Positions 1 to 10,451 of a stretch of 64,000 nt of DNA are shown here, in pieces. Origin of the DNA: Aldrovandia affinis. Taxonomy: Eukaryota; Chordata; Actinopteri; Notacanthiformes; Halosauridae. Position 1 is the stretch's first letter; each line of letters starts with the position of its first letter. The stretch is from contig JAINUG010000258.1 of assembly GCA_029706075.1 (NCBI GenBank), forward strand, positions 434,001-498,000, read 5' to 3'. The translations under genes were made by a program, and so were the position numbers. Below the pieces are notes generated by a model. It was not told the DNA's origin and made no database searches. It was given only the letters and a program-made list of their open reading frames with translations.

Positions 1-300
1 GCTGCTGCTCCATTGTTGTTTTTATGCAAACTGTTTTATGTTTTTATATTTGAGCCTATTTGTGATTGTCGTCTTTTACTGTAGTACTGCTGAGGGCTGA
101 GGGCAGGAGGGGTTATGACATTAAAAGTGGATGCACGGAAAGGGGGGGAGAGCTGTTTGTGCAAACCAGACAGGTTTCTTGTATCTAATCTTGCATTGCG
201 TACAATAAACCCTTTTACATCAGACTCTGAGGATTGTGCTGTTTTTTGAAGAAGTATTAAGTGTGTTTGGGATCATGCAGTCAAACTGGCCCTGGCTGAG
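1..300. other. Unassigned edge, possible LTR end
   Basis: No coding sequence is recognised. A purine run of A and G at about 137-151 is followed by TGTTTGTG and, at 204-209, an AATAAA signal. This order (polypurine tract, TG, polyadenylation signal) is what the 3' end of an LTR element would look like. I see no partner LTR and no clear CA end, so the reading is weak. Confidence 0.25.
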
Positions 301-1173
301 ATCTGATTCTCCCACAGTAGGGTTAAATGAATTCAAGTAATACAATTGTATTAATCATAAAAAGTGTCACTAGCACATAGCTGAAATAGAGTTCTCTCTT
401 TGAGAGAGCTGCAGAAATATATGTGGATTGTTCCATCCAAACCAGGACAACCAAGGCAACATCTGTTGGAAATTATATTAAATATGCCATTATAAGGAAT
501 ATCAGGATGCTAAGATGTTATGTATTGAATTGTGAAAGATATTATAATCAGTAAAATAGATATTATAACATATCAGTAAAATGACTGTAATCAATATAAC
601 CAATATACATGAATGTATACATTATAGCAGGGCTATTGTAACACACATATACATATTGTTTTTCTCATATACATATGATTTCTGTCTCAATCTCTGTCTC
701 ACACAGCTACTTTGTGCTGAATATGTTATTTTTATTCTACAAGGCCAGTCTGCAAGGCCGGAACTCCCATGGTTTAAAGAATAGAGAATCTAGGGCCAAG
801 AATGACGAAACCATTATTTTTCTATGTCTGGAGGCCAAACCAATAATATTGAAGGAAATAAATCTTGGACCATTGGAACACAATGGTGAGACCTATGAGG
901 AGGTTGTCCCATGGGGATTGTATTTGTCGTAGATGGTATTGGTTGATCCATGGTATAAAGGCTGTCACAAGAAACGCAATTACTCAGAATCTCTCTCTGC
1001 GCAGAGAAAAATTCTCAGCATTGTTTTTTACTTGTGGAAAATAAGGTCTATATTATTCTGGAAGATTCCCGCCTCTTTATTGATAACTTTAAAGAAATTT
1101 TGCACAAAGACTTTGAAGAAATTGTCGATCCGAAACCATGACACATCAATGATATTACTGCAGCTTTCTCATT
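301..1173. other. Unassigned AT-rich sequence
   Basis: AT-rich sequence with only short chance reading frames. The longest (675-932, 85 codons) shows no domain I recognise and has a hydrophobic start of low complexity. Nothing else is supported here. Confidence 0.5.
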
Positions 1174-1245
1174 TTTACATTTTACATTTTACATTTTAAG
1201 CATTTAGCAGACGCTCTTATCCAGAGCGACTTACAAGATGTGGAC
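1174..1245 (-). mobile_element. L2 LINE 3' tail, minimal insertion
   Basis: TTACATTTTACATTT repeats are followed by the conserved core AGCAGACGCTCTTATCCAGA and CTTACAAGATGTG. This is the 3' end of the L2-type LINE found at 11413-12430 and 40496-41515, in minus orientation. The match stops about 70 bp in, so it is an extremely 5'-truncated LINE copy (or the tail of a SINE). Confidence 0.75.
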
Positions 1246-1499
1246 CAATGGAGAAGAAAATATATATATATTTTTTAAGAGTCAGCGAAAACCTATCGGG
1301 GACCATCAACCCCCCCACCACATGTGGGTCTGTCTTGGTCAAATATGTTTGTCTGTCTGTATGTCTGTCCACCCCTGCTGCTAGTTTTGTGGATAAAACC
1401 AATAGCAAATTGTTCCATGTTTCCTCAAATTGCCTCTCCTTCCCTTTTCCCCTTGCAATGCTCCTCTCCATGTTTCAATAGCATTACATAAGGTTTTCC

Positions 1500-1956
1500 C
1501 ACTCTACTATTTTTCATGCCATGCTTGCTTTCCAGTTCTTTAAAATAATCTTTTTTGTAGATAGAGGATGAGGTCATCTGCAAATAAATTAAATGTATGT
1601 CTCTTTTCCTATTGTTACTCCTTTGATGTCTTCTGTCTGTCTAATTTTTTTAGCTAATGGTTCGATGGCTAATGCGAATAGTAGTGGTGATAGAGGGCAG
1701 CCTTGTCTAGTACATCTCATTGTATGAGGTTCAAGCATATGCGAGTGTTAGTTTGCAAATTCCTATTTTGAATAAATCCTGTTTGGTTGCTGTGAATTAT
1801 GTCCGGTAGTACTTTAGAAATTCTATTGCTTATTAGTTTTGTTATTAATTTCATATCTGTATTAATTAATGATATTGGTTTATAGTCTGATGCCGTTGAC
1901 CCTGCTCGCCTCGGTTTTAGAAAAACAGAGATTATTGCCTGGTACATACTTTGTAG
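1500..1956 (-). pseudogene. L1-like LINE ORF2 reverse-transcriptase fragment, part 1
   Basis: Read on the minus strand, 1717-1947 gives an L1-type RT stretch with DYKPISLINTDMKLITKLIS and [15 protein letters not shown], the fingers region of L1 ORF2. Further downstream (about 1560-1715) the frame shows [20 protein letters not shown], the L1 motif B region. The piece between them that should hold the first catalytic aspartate is missing. It ends abruptly at 1956, where ERV copy C is inserted, and resumes at 6386. It is a dead remnant with frameshifts. Confidence 0.8.
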
Positions 1957-1996
1957 TGTAAGATATTGAACTGTAAGCAGATGGGTAAATCATACC
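1957..1996 (+). repeat. Remnant 5' LTR of ERV C
   Basis: Starts TGTAAGATATTGAACTGTA, identical to the start of both LTRs of ERV A, and passes within 40 bp to the post-LTR sequence AATTGGCGAGCC. Compared with the 539-bp 5' LTR of ERV A, about 500 bp is deleted, including the polyadenylation signal. Confidence 0.8.
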
Positions 1997-1999
1997 AAT

Positions 2000-2017
2000 T
2001 GGCGAGCCACCCAAGGA
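2000..2017 (+). promoter_or_regulatory. Presumed tRNA primer-binding site of ERV C
   Basis: TGGCGAGCCACCCAAGGA lies two bases beyond the LTR end and starts with TGG, complementary to a tRNA CCA end. The same sequence follows the LTR of ERV A (56269) and, with one change, the LTR at 38524-38757. I did not identify the tRNA. Confidence 0.55.
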
Positions 2018-2149
2018 GGGAATTTCCTAATAAAACCGTGGAGGTGAGAAATTGGTTTCTTTCTTTAAAGTGCTGGTTTTAAAAAAGGAAGTATCCCCCA
2101 TTTTAAAGAATCTAACCATTAAAAGGACACTCTGTTTGGGAACATTATT

Positions 2150-2740
2150 TTGTAACTGGCAGTAGGAGTTGTAATTCCGAAGCAGGCTACTGGAATTTGT
2201 GGATCCTAAAGCAGCTGGATCTTAGGAATACTGTGCTCAACATACTAGTGGTAGTGTTCTGTAGTTCTGTGTAGGCAGAGTAATGCTAAAGAGAACGGCC
2301 CTAAGGTAATTGGACTGTAGGAATTTGCTGGGCCCAAAGCACTGGGAGAGTGATTTCAAGTTTGTCGTTTAAAGGCCAAAAGTAACCGGTCTGTAGAATG
2401 AACTGGATCCGAGATACTGGGACATTGATTCTAAAATTGATGCATAATTCCTAAAGTAATTGGAATGGTTTGAATTGGCTGCGTCCGAAGCACTGGAACA
2501 GCAACTACGGTTTATTGTGTGTAATTTCTAAAGTAACTGGAATAGTGGAATTTGCTGGGCCCGACGTACTGGGGAAGAAACTCTGTAGAGTTGTTCATTC
2601 CTAATGCCACTGGAATAATAGGGGTTGCTGGGTCCAAAGTACTGGACCGCAACTCAGTACAGTAATTTGTTGTCCTAAAGTAACTGGGTAAAGTTGTGTC
2701 CGTCATATCCTAAAGTAACTGGGTAGTGGGTGTCGAAATA
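2150..2740 (+). repeat. Degenerate ~75-bp tandem repeats in the ERV C leader
   Basis: The region between the primer site and gag is built of about nine degenerate units spaced roughly 70-78 bp (starts near 2301, 2372, 2448, 2526, 2598, 2672). Each has a form of CCTAAAGTAACTGG followed, in most, by GAATTTGCTGGGCCCGAAGC and ACTGG. The same array is in ERV A at about 56440-56930. It is non-coding. In retroviruses this segment holds packaging and splice signals, so the repeats may be functional RNA elements, but that is inference. Confidence 0.75.
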
Positions 2741-2843
2741 TCTAGGTACTTTGTGGAAACATTGTGTCCGACGTTCAGAAACTGTGATAAGTCATCTCAC
2801 TGAAAACATATAGTAGAGTTTATAGGTGCCGTTGTCACAGTTA

Positions 2844-4250
2844 TGGAAGCCTTAATTGTTCGGTACATTGCAAAGCATGCATGATGCGATGTGATGGAGG
2901 GGATAGAAAATCACTTTGAGCCATATGAGTGGGCATCATCCCAGTTTGATAATCATCCTAATATGCCGAAAAAAATAACAAGGGAAAGGTTGCTGTAGCA
3001 TTACAAGCAGTGTTGGCTGCATACAAAATGAGCAAGGAAAGGCTGTGTGCATTAGAAACTGAAAACCGGGAGCTTCAGGACCAGATTGCTGAAAATACAA
3101 TTTCAATTAAAGGCTACCAGGCAATGGTTGTTCCAAATAGAATTCAGAAAGGAGGCAATCGACTTAAAAGTTAAAAATCTGAAGTTGTAGTCAACCCTAG
3201 AGAAAACAGAACATGAATTAGAGTGAGCGCGGACTGCTTATTAGTAAATGCACAAATTGGACTCCAAAGAATCAGGCCAGTGATTTAAACCAGGTAGAAA
3301 AGTACAATAAAGCGATTCACATGCTGCATGGACACATTTCGGCTATTGGGATACCACTTCCTGAAGGGGCAGAGAAAGATTTGCCTGAGTGGGATTGCAG
3401 TAGTGATAATGACTCCCACATAACATGGGAGGATTGGGAGAATAGTTCAAATTACACCATAAAGTTTCCGATGGCACCAGTCCACCAGACCAGCACCATT
3501 TGCTCAGGGGAGGGGAAGATGAGGCGCATACAGTCACTACCACGACAATTAAACCACTGACCCCTAGCAAAAATGTAACTGGCGGAATGGGGTCCGCTGA
3601 CAAAGATTTAAGGAAGACAGGTATATTGGATGCATTAGGAACACGGGCTGTTGATTGGGAGAAAATCAGAATGGTTACAATGCAACAAGGGGAACATGGT
3701 ATGCATCTAGATTGTGGGAAGCTTTCACATCTTACAGTGGCATGCCTAATTTGACTCAACACGAACCCATGTTCAAATCAGCACTGATTGCACAGAGTGA
3801 CACCAACACACGTAGGGCTTTGGCCCTTCTCATAGAATCCACTACAACATATTCAAACATTCTCATTAAGATGACCCAGTTTTACAACTCCACTAATGAT
3901 ACTGTGAGAGAAACTACGAAAAAACATCCTGTAGCAACAATTGGGAGCAAACCATTCCCCAACACTGAAACCAAGAAAAATGTATAATGGAAAAACGAAG
4001 GTTATGTGCCTAATGATGTTAGGCAACAAAGAGGGGATAGGCCCCCACCATTTAATTCGGACAGGGTTATTGTTGGTTTTTCATGTGGGAAGAGTGGACA
4101 CATAGCAAGGGAATGTAACTCCTCTCACAGCAAAGGACCCAGCTACATAGATTTGAATAAAACACTCAGTGACATACAGTCAGCCATTACAAAGCTAAGC
4201 ACAGAGAACAATGATCTGCACTCAGCAATGGAAAAGTCAACAATACAATA
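2844..4250 (+). pseudogene. ERV C gag pseudogene
   Basis: Starts with an ATG at the same place as gag of ERV A. It encodes a coiled-coil-like stretch (LQAVLAAYKMSKERL), a middle region open at 3655-3987, and a zinc-knuckle remnant CGKSGHIARECN (about 4083-4118). The first knuckle cysteine is replaced by glycine (GFSCGKSGH), as in ERV A. There are several frameshifts and stops, and about 150 bp present in ERV A (57700-57880) is missing near 3575. After the knuckle the frame runs into integrase sequence through a deletion. Confidence 0.8.
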
Positions 4251-4460
4251 AAATGTACTATGACAATCAGGCGAAAGAACAGAAATTTGAACTGGGTGAA
4301 GAAATCATGTTGAAGAACTATCATCATGAAGGACCCTAGTCAGCAAATTGGAAAGGGCCATGTACAATAGTGGAGAAATGTGGAGAAACCATATACAAGG
4401 TATTTTACAAAACTAGCCAAGGAAGGTCCACACTGAAATGGTACTATGTAGACCAATTGA
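4251..4460 (+). pseudogene. ERV C integrase C-terminal fragment, interrupted
   Basis: The frame reads KMYYDNQAKEQKFELGEE and, after a stop, WKGPCTIVEKCGETIYKV, typical of the C-terminal DNA-binding region of retroviral or gypsy integrases (a GPY/F-like module). It breaks at 4460 at the THAP transposon and continues at 5805. The catalytic core is absent, so this is the end of a pol gene whose body was deleted. Confidence 0.65.
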
Positions 4461-4626
4461 CCCTTCGCTAAACCACGCCCCAAAATGCAAACTGGCCAAT
4501 CACAGCGCCGTGTTTTACATACTCCGACAGAGGTCCGACAGTTTTTTGCTGCACTCCATTGACTTTGACACAAAAATTAGAGATTTTCTTCATTTTCGAG
4601 CTGGTTTTGTGGATTTGTAGCTAATT

Positions 4627-5065
4627 ATGCTTAAACGTTGTGCCTGGGGCACTTGTACCAGTGACACTCGTTACCCAGAGAGGTTGCAAGGAGATATAAG
4701 TTTTTTTTCCTTTACAAAACCTAAATCAAATCCTGAAAAGTGTTAGCCAGCTAAGCTAACGTGGCTACGGTCTGGATATACAGCTCCGGGTTGCAACGTT
4801 GGTAAAGTTATACTAAATGTTAGCTTTGTTATTTGTGATCCAGCCAGCTTGCTAACGTTAAGATGTTACAGTCAAGCTCTAGAAAACCAAGTGGGTAACG
4901 TTACCTTGATGTCAAAATGTAATACTATGTTTTCATTACTATTTCAGCACTTTGTCAATGGGAAGCCCAGTCCCGAGTACCCAAATCTTGTGGAAGACTG
5001 GGCTGACACACTGCTGATATTTTTTGCTTTACATTGGTCCAGGGTATTGAGCTACCTGTGGAGCT
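4627..5065 (+). pseudogene. Split THAP domain of a P-like transposase, remnant
   Basis: ATG at 4627 opens a 39-residue frame starting MLKRCAWGTCTSDTRYPERL and running to KPKSNPEKC, the N-terminal half of a THAP zinc-binding DNA-binding domain with its first two cysteines (C-x4-C). The C-terminal side resumes at about 4948 after TTTCAG with HFVNGKPSPEYPNLVEDW, which holds the last histidine. The middle (tryptophan, AVPTF-type loop, third cysteine) is absent, so an exon has been lost or lies in the deleted part. No transposase catalytic domain follows. Confidence 0.7.
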
Positions 5066-5250
5066 AACCAGAGTAATGTCATTACAGCACACTATAGGCG
5101 ACTAATGTTACGTTAGTTAGCTAATGCTAGCTAACTTACTACTGAATGTAACGTTATATAGGCCTACTGCTTTTGCTTTTTAATGATTGTAATAGTGAAT
5201 AGAGACCTACCCAGCTTTACAGGAACAGTGTTGCTCCTTAATGTCATTGT

Positions 5251-5484
5251 ACATTACATTACATTACATTACAGGCATTTAGCAGACGCTCTTATCCAGA
5301 GCGACTTACAGTTTACATTTCTTTACAATCCATTTATACAGCTGGATATTTTACTGAAGCAATTCAGGTTAAGTACCTTGCTCAAGGGTACAACGACAGT
5401 GTCCCACTTGGGGATTGAACCTGCAACCTTAACGTTACAAGCCCAGTTCCCTAACCGTTATACCACACTGCCTGCCTTATACCA
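5251..5484 (-). mobile_element. V-SINE-type tRNA-derived SINE
   Basis: On the minus strand it has a tRNA-like head (A box in GGTATAACGGTTAGGGAAC; B box in GGTTGCAGGTTCAATCCC), a central domain (CTTGAGCAAGGTACTTAACC) typical of V-SINEs, and an L2-type tail GTAAGTCGCTCTGGATAAGA ending in (ATTAC)n repeats. The hexamer CATTGT at 5245-5250 and 5485-5490 may be the target duplication. It sits inside the THAP transposon, so it is the youngest layer of a three-level nest. Confidence 0.88.
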
Positions 5485-5864
5485 CATTGTCCTCTGTCTC
5501 AATTGCCAGGTGATGCGGTGGTTCACTTTGACTCTGATCTGTAGGCTTTTGCTTCTATCGTAATTTTTTTTACATCATTTAGTTGCTGAGTCAATGTGAT
5601 ATCTTGAATATAACCTTAAAATGCATATTGTAGACCCTTCTGTCTGCTTCTATCTGAAATCGCTTTTTCTATTTTCCAAAAATTGGACAATATTTCTCCA
5701 GGGAGTACAGTTAGCAACATTGCGAGCGCCATGCTGGCTCCGAAAGCTTGACGGACTTAGCAACAGTAACTAAGGGGGGCGTGGTTTAGCGAAGGGTCAA
5801 TTGAAACCATATAAAAAACATAATCCCAGATATAGGGATAAAAAATTAAAACAATTATAAAAGG

Positions 5865-6200
5865 GTGGGGCTTAATTATTGTTCTTTCTATGCTCTTTTA
5901 ATAACAGATTCCAGGATGTGGGAGATTTTTCAACCAGTTCTTCTACCAGTCCTGGTAATGATGCAAGAATGTCTAGAGCAGTGGCCATCACCACTATTCG
6001 GAGTGATTACTAGGCCACACCCAGGGGTCCTGATAAACAACATCCAGTGGGTCCATGTGCCAGTCCTGATCAACATGACAGCATGGTCTCCAGATATAGA
6101 CGAGAACTGCAAAGGGGGGAGCGTGACGGACCTCCTGACGACTGTATTCCTGAGATATCACGACACGGTGGCTACATATTATCACACTGACAGCCCAAAA
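5865..6200 (+). pseudogene. ERV C env-like remnant
   Basis: An open frame (5865-6275) matches the env-like frame of ERV A: a hydrophobic leader-like stretch (VLLPVLVMMQE), then ITRPHPGVLINNIQWVHVPV and MTAWSPDIDENCKGG. It is cut after TYYHTDSPKP and fused by deletion to LTR sequence, so the membrane-proximal part, transmembrane segment and polypurine tract are gone. The envelope assignment rests on position between pol and the 3' LTR, not on a recognised family. Confidence 0.55.
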
Positions 6201-6385
6201 CCAGAAAACAAAGCTGAGAAAATAGTATTCAGAGTCATTCAGTTGGGAGTAGGGCATTCAGACGAACTCCACTGAGTCCAGAGTGCTTGCTGGTATTCTT
6301 GTATTACCTGTCATTTACTTTGTTATTGTCGCTACCGAAATAAAACCTTCATCATCAAGATCAGAGTGGTGCCGTATTTCTTATA
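6201..6385 (+). repeat. Partial 3' LTR of ERV C
   Basis: Matches the distal half of the ERV A LTR (CAGAGTCATTCAGTTGGGAG, TGCTGGTATTCTTGTATTAC) with the AATAAA signal near 6339. It ends TTCTTATA, a CA-to-TA change from the expected end, just before the GTAG target duplication. The upstream promoter half is deleted. Confidence 0.8.
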
Positions 6386-6680
6386 GTAGAGAGTGGCTAA
6401 CTGGAATCTAATTTATTACATTTTTGAATAATGGGGCGATCTCGTCCCATAGTTTAAGATATAATTCTAAGAAATAAACTTATTTTATTTCATCTTCTGT
6501 TCTGTTCGTTTCATTCTTTAGTTCCTGTTGTTGTTCTACTGAGATTTCCTTGAATTTAATTGAATCCCAAAATGTTGTTGGGTCATAATATGATTATGTT
6601 ATTTCTGAGGAGTATCATTTTTCATAGAATTCTTTGAACTGGTCATTAATCACTTTATTGATTAGGCACACAAATAATTA
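6386..6680 (-). pseudogene. L1-like LINE ORF2 fragment, part 2
   Basis: The minus strand continues the L1 frame broken at 1956: FKEFYEKWYSSEIT and, nearer the junction, LKLWDEIAPLFKNVINQIPV, as in the region just before L1 RT. The two parts join in frame once ERV C and one copy of GTAG are removed. It contains stops and is 5'-truncated near 6680. Confidence 0.65.
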
Positions 6681-7051
6681 GGCATAATTAAATAAACCGT
6701 TATTGCCTTCTCACAGTAGCCGCAGCCGATGTTCCCTTTAAGGCTGCGATTAGTGATGACATGGAGGGCTGCGACCCTGAGTATGTTATTCAAAGTTCCC
6801 ATGTGCAATGCTACAGAATAAATCAGCTTCGGCTTTCTCTGTACCAAAACTAAACAAAAGTTTGCGTTTGTGTTACAAAACTTCACCTCCCAAATTATGC
6901 AAATTACAAATGTAAAAAATGTATTCATACATCTAAGAAATAAAGAGTCTATACTATACTATACTAAATGTACTATTCTGACAAATTTAAGGAATCAGTC
7001 AATAATATTACATTTTTGTAATTGTAAAATGTTGTTTCTGATTTTATTCAA
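6681..7051. other. Unassigned sequence
   Basis: AT-rich; no coding frame or repeat family recognised. A short (ACTAT)n-like stretch (TATACTATACTATACTA) lies near 6950-6966. Confidence 0.5.
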
Positions 7052-7310
7052 ATTTTCTCCTAATTTGGCAGCCAATTACACCCGCTATTTTCAGGTCAAT
7101 CCCTCCCTCATAGTTTGCTGCCATAGCCCTGTGACTGGCGACGACGAAGGTGAAGTATCATCTCTTCCGAGACGGCACTTGCCAAGCCAATGACCATAAC
7201 TCAGAGCCACTCCTGTGTGCAGCGAACGTCTTGTTGGCTTCTCTCCCCCCTCCCTGGGGCAGACAGCCAATTGCCACCCCCAGAGGCACTCCCGGCCAGA
7301 GCCAACTCAG
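7052..7310 (+). repeat. Dispersed repeat, family unassigned (copy 1)
   Basis: TTTCTCCTAATTTGGCAGCC, then TCAATCCCTCCCTCATAGTT and CTCTTCCGAGACGG. Versions of the same sequence are at 28033-28150 (plus) and 29058-29220 (minus). It is non-coding. I recognise it as a dispersed fish repeat but cannot name the superfamily. Confidence 0.6.
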
Positions 7311-7339
7311 TCAGATGGAAGTCCATTAGTCCATTCATC

Positions 7340-8030
7340 CACCTGATATAAAGGAAGTTAAGAAAATGATTTGTAACTTGAAGAATTCAGCAGCGGGTCA
7401 TGATTATATAGGTGCATCTTTGATCAAAATAGTGAGTTCCGCCATTGCCAACCCACTCATATATTTTTTTTTAATCTATGGAGACTGGCATTGTTCCTAA
7501 GGAAATGGAAATTGCCAGGGTTATCTCCCTCTATAAGTCTGGAGAACAAACATTTTTTATCATTCAATATCTGTTCTGTACCATGTTTCTCCAAAATTCT
7601 TGAAAAGCTGATATATAATAGAATATTACAACATCTAACCAACATCAGTATACTTTATGAACATCAGTATGGATTTAGCAAAAAGTACTCAACTGACATG
7701 GCTCTACTACAACTGATTGACAAAATTTACATTGCTCTTAACAATAATGAACATGCTCTTGGTATATTTCTTGACCTATCTAAAACTTGTGACACAACAA
7801 TCACAACATTTTACTCTCTGAAACTGTTCCGGTATGGTTTTCATGATCACTCATACAAATGGCTTGAAAGTTATGTGGACGACCGTGAACAGTTTGTGTA
7901 TGCTAATGGTTGAGCATCAGACAGGTCTAGGATAACATGTGGCATTCGTCAATGATCCATCCTGTTCCTGTTCCTCATATACATATACATATCACGATAT
8001 ATGTATGATTTCCTTCATTTACACTGATGA
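7340..8030 (+). pseudogene. LINE reverse-transcriptase fragment (jockey/CR1 superfamily)
   Basis: The translation shows LKNSAAGHD, then VPCFSKILEKLIYNRILQHL, then EHQYGFSKKYSTDMALLQLI and motif A LGIFLDLSKTCDTT, ending after EQFVYANG and SRITCG. These are the fingers and palm of a non-LTR RT. Motif A is LSKTCDT where LSKAFDT is usual. Frameshifts lie near 7490, 7560 and 7910. Endonuclease, the YADD box and the 3' end are missing, so it is truncated on both sides. Confidence 0.75.
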
Positions 8031-8109
8031 GAAACTAATGGAATAATACCATAATAAGTTAATATAGAGCATAATGACGATTACCGTTAACATACTATTA
8101 CTATTATTG

Positions 8110-8152
8110 GTGGGTGAGGGTGTGAGTGTGTGGGTGTTTGTGTGTGTGTGTA
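8110..8152. repeat. GT-rich microsatellite
   Basis: Imperfect (TG)n tract with GGGTG interruptions. Confidence 0.85.
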
Positions 8153-9179
8153 CACAACAGGCACTCACCACTTGGTTCTGGGCCCAGATGGACTCCACTA
8201 GAGATTGAAGCAATGATAGGTCTGACTGGGTGCCACTGCCGAGGGACAGAGGGGTTAGCTGGGTAAACATTGGAAAAGGACCATTGATACACCTTCCGTA
8301 GCCAATATTTATTTTGAACACAAGTTTGATCAGGGAACTAATGTGGGGTAAAGGAGGGAAGACCTAGAGCTCCATTCCAATGCCCACTCTGTCTATAATC
8401 ATTTGTGACTCTTGATTTAAATTTCCTCACTTTTTAATGTTTTTTTCTTCATACCAGAATATGAAAATCTACTACCACGGTAACTTCATAGCTGCACAGA
8501 GAAACACCAGCAAATTATTCTAAATATAATTATCTATGGAGTTACATTATGACTTGGATTGTAGTTGTGGAGTGGGTTGTGGAGTTCAGTGATGAGTGTT
8601 ATATCTTATTCACTAGGTAAACAATTTATTCTGCTGAATTTTTATCATAGCAATTGAGGTTAAGTGTCAAGTTTCCAGAGCGAATGGGTTTGTGCCTCCT
8701 GTAATTTAAATCAACAGTCATGCAGCCCCCAGTCCTATGCTATAAGCCTAAACAAAGACCTACACCTTGAAGTTCAACACAGTTTTGGATAGATTTATTT
8801 AGATGCATATTATCAAATTATCAAAATCAAAAAGGTTTAATTAGATTTCATAACACAAATATTTTTGTACCAATATACATAATGATTGAAACTGACAGAG
8901 CTAGTCCTCACTCAAAGATACATATTTTCTAAGACTTTCAGACAACTGTTGGAAGCAGAGGAAGTCTCCATAGCATGCATGTGTGTAATCTAAGGGAATC
9001 CCAGATGCACAGGGCTTTTATTTCACAGGTCACTTTATTGAAATGTAGGGGCAGGAGATACCTCCCCAGGTACAGTGAGAGTAGAAGTGGAGTGATAGTC
9101 ATTACCCAATTTTCTAAGTCATAACAAACTTTTTTCTGATGCATGAAATACATGCCCTGTGCTTGCTCTCTTGCTCGCA

Positions 9180-9199
9180 TGCACACACACACACACACA
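9180..9199. repeat. (CA)n microsatellite
   Basis: About ten CA units. Confidence 0.9.
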
Positions 9200-10451
9200 T
9201 ACCCCTGGCTTCCAGTGCTTGGAACCACACCCTCATAACACATAACACAGCAGCTCTCCCTGTGTGCCATGCAGGATCTTCACCAGGATGCGTCAGATAC
9301 CTAGTGTTGAGTCTGCCATTTTTTTTGGTCCTGTACATCTTTGTAAACCCACTGCTCTGTAGGAAAGTGTATTACTCTTACATTAAGCATAAAAAACGAT
9401 ATAATATATATAAAAAATACATTTAGCTGCAAGCAGTGGGCCCCATCATAAATCCCCAACGAGCAAAAATAAGCATATACAAACTATACATTTAAAAATG
9501 TTCTTCATTACTGTATGTGGAAAGCTTAATTTTCACAATTGAAAAAAAGTTTCAATAAAAGACATGCACTGACACTGAACCTTAGGATGTGTAGATCTGT
9601 GTCTTAACAAGTGTAGGATTTGTAGTTCTGTGTCTTAGAAGTTCATAACCAACTAAGCTATATCTAAACAAATCAGTTAGCATTTAGCTAATTTGGAAAA
9701 CTAACTTATCAATGTTTAAACTAACTCATAAGCATATTTAGATTTTAAATCAGCAGAGTTAGCATTTAGATAATCATTTTATTAATTGAATCAGCAAGCT
9801 CATAATCATTCATAGCATTAAATGAGCAAGTTAACATGCTAGAATTGGCTAACATAATACGAGGTAGATGTGGGGAAATTCAAGGGTCCACCACTAATAT
9901 TTCAATGTAATTCATATGGAGATAATAGCATGTGTCCATGTTCTTAATATTATTAGAAAACTTAACACATATGCACTGTAGGTTGTTAGACAACTGTTTA
10001 CCAACATTGAATCTGAATGGACAAAGTTCCATTGAATTGCATTGTTGTTACCGCTCTCCAGAAGCTTAGACAGTGGAGTCCTCAGCTCCCTGCACAATGA
10101 AGTCTATACCTTACCGTATCCAGATAATCTTAAATATGGCATCAACCTTAAAGGGAAAAAAAAGCTAAATAGCCAGGCTAACAAGCCCTGGTTTTATATA
10201 TGAGTTGAGGGAAAGCCAAAATGAGAAAAGGCAGTTAAAAAAAACTGCAGGTTCCCTAGGGCACTGTAATCTGACTACTATATCTGACTCACAGTTTGGA
10301 ATTGATTAACCAGATCTCCCCCGCCAGTAGCACTCATCCATTCCCTAACATGGCAGGATATATTTTGTAGACTAAACTAAGATTTTGTCGCCAAACACGG
10401 CTAATCACGCTGACTGGTGCTGATGCTGGAGCCCGCAAGTTTCAGTCAATC

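Larger units (their letters stand above)
4461..5796 (+). mobile_element. THAP-bearing P-like DNA transposon, non-autonomous
   Basis: A 1336-bp insertion in ERV C with perfect 21-bp terminal inverted repeats (left starts CCCTTCGCTAAACCACGCCC at 4461, right at 5776-5796). It is flanked by an 8-bp duplication with one difference (CCAATTGA at 4453-4460, TCAATTGA at 5797-5804). Inside is a split THAP domain and a SINE. A THAP domain with about 8-bp duplications points to the P-element superfamily. Kolobok (TTAA duplications) also carries THAP but does not fit the duplication. The catalytic part of a transposase is missing, so it needed help in trans to move. Confidence 0.75.
1957..6385 (+). mobile_element. 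Endogenous retrovirus copy C (A/C family), nested in L1
   Basis: An old retrovirus-like element with a remnant 5' LTR, primer-site region, repeat-rich leader, frameshifted gag, end of integrase, env-like frame and a partial 3' LTR. It is flanked by a 4-bp target duplication GTAG (1953-1956 and 6386-6389) inside the L1 fragment. It is the same family as ERV A (55728-61523), with gag, leader and env readable side by side. Most of pol (protease, RT, RNase H, integrase core) is deleted: gag runs straight into the integrase C-terminus near 4250. A THAP-bearing DNA transposon lies within it. It cannot encode a complete protein set. Confidence 0.85.
8031..10451. other. Unassigned 2.4-kb stretch
   Basis: No coding sequence or transposon is recognised. 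It is AT-rich with short chance frames and two small CA/GT microsatellites listed separately. Part of 9640-9860 is repetitive in AGTTAGCATTTAG-type words but shows no clean unit. Confidence 0.5.

Noticed and set aside
3343-3762. 139-codon minus-strand frame in ERV C gag
   Set aside because: The plus strand matches gag of ERV A through the same interval; the minus frame has no counterpart.
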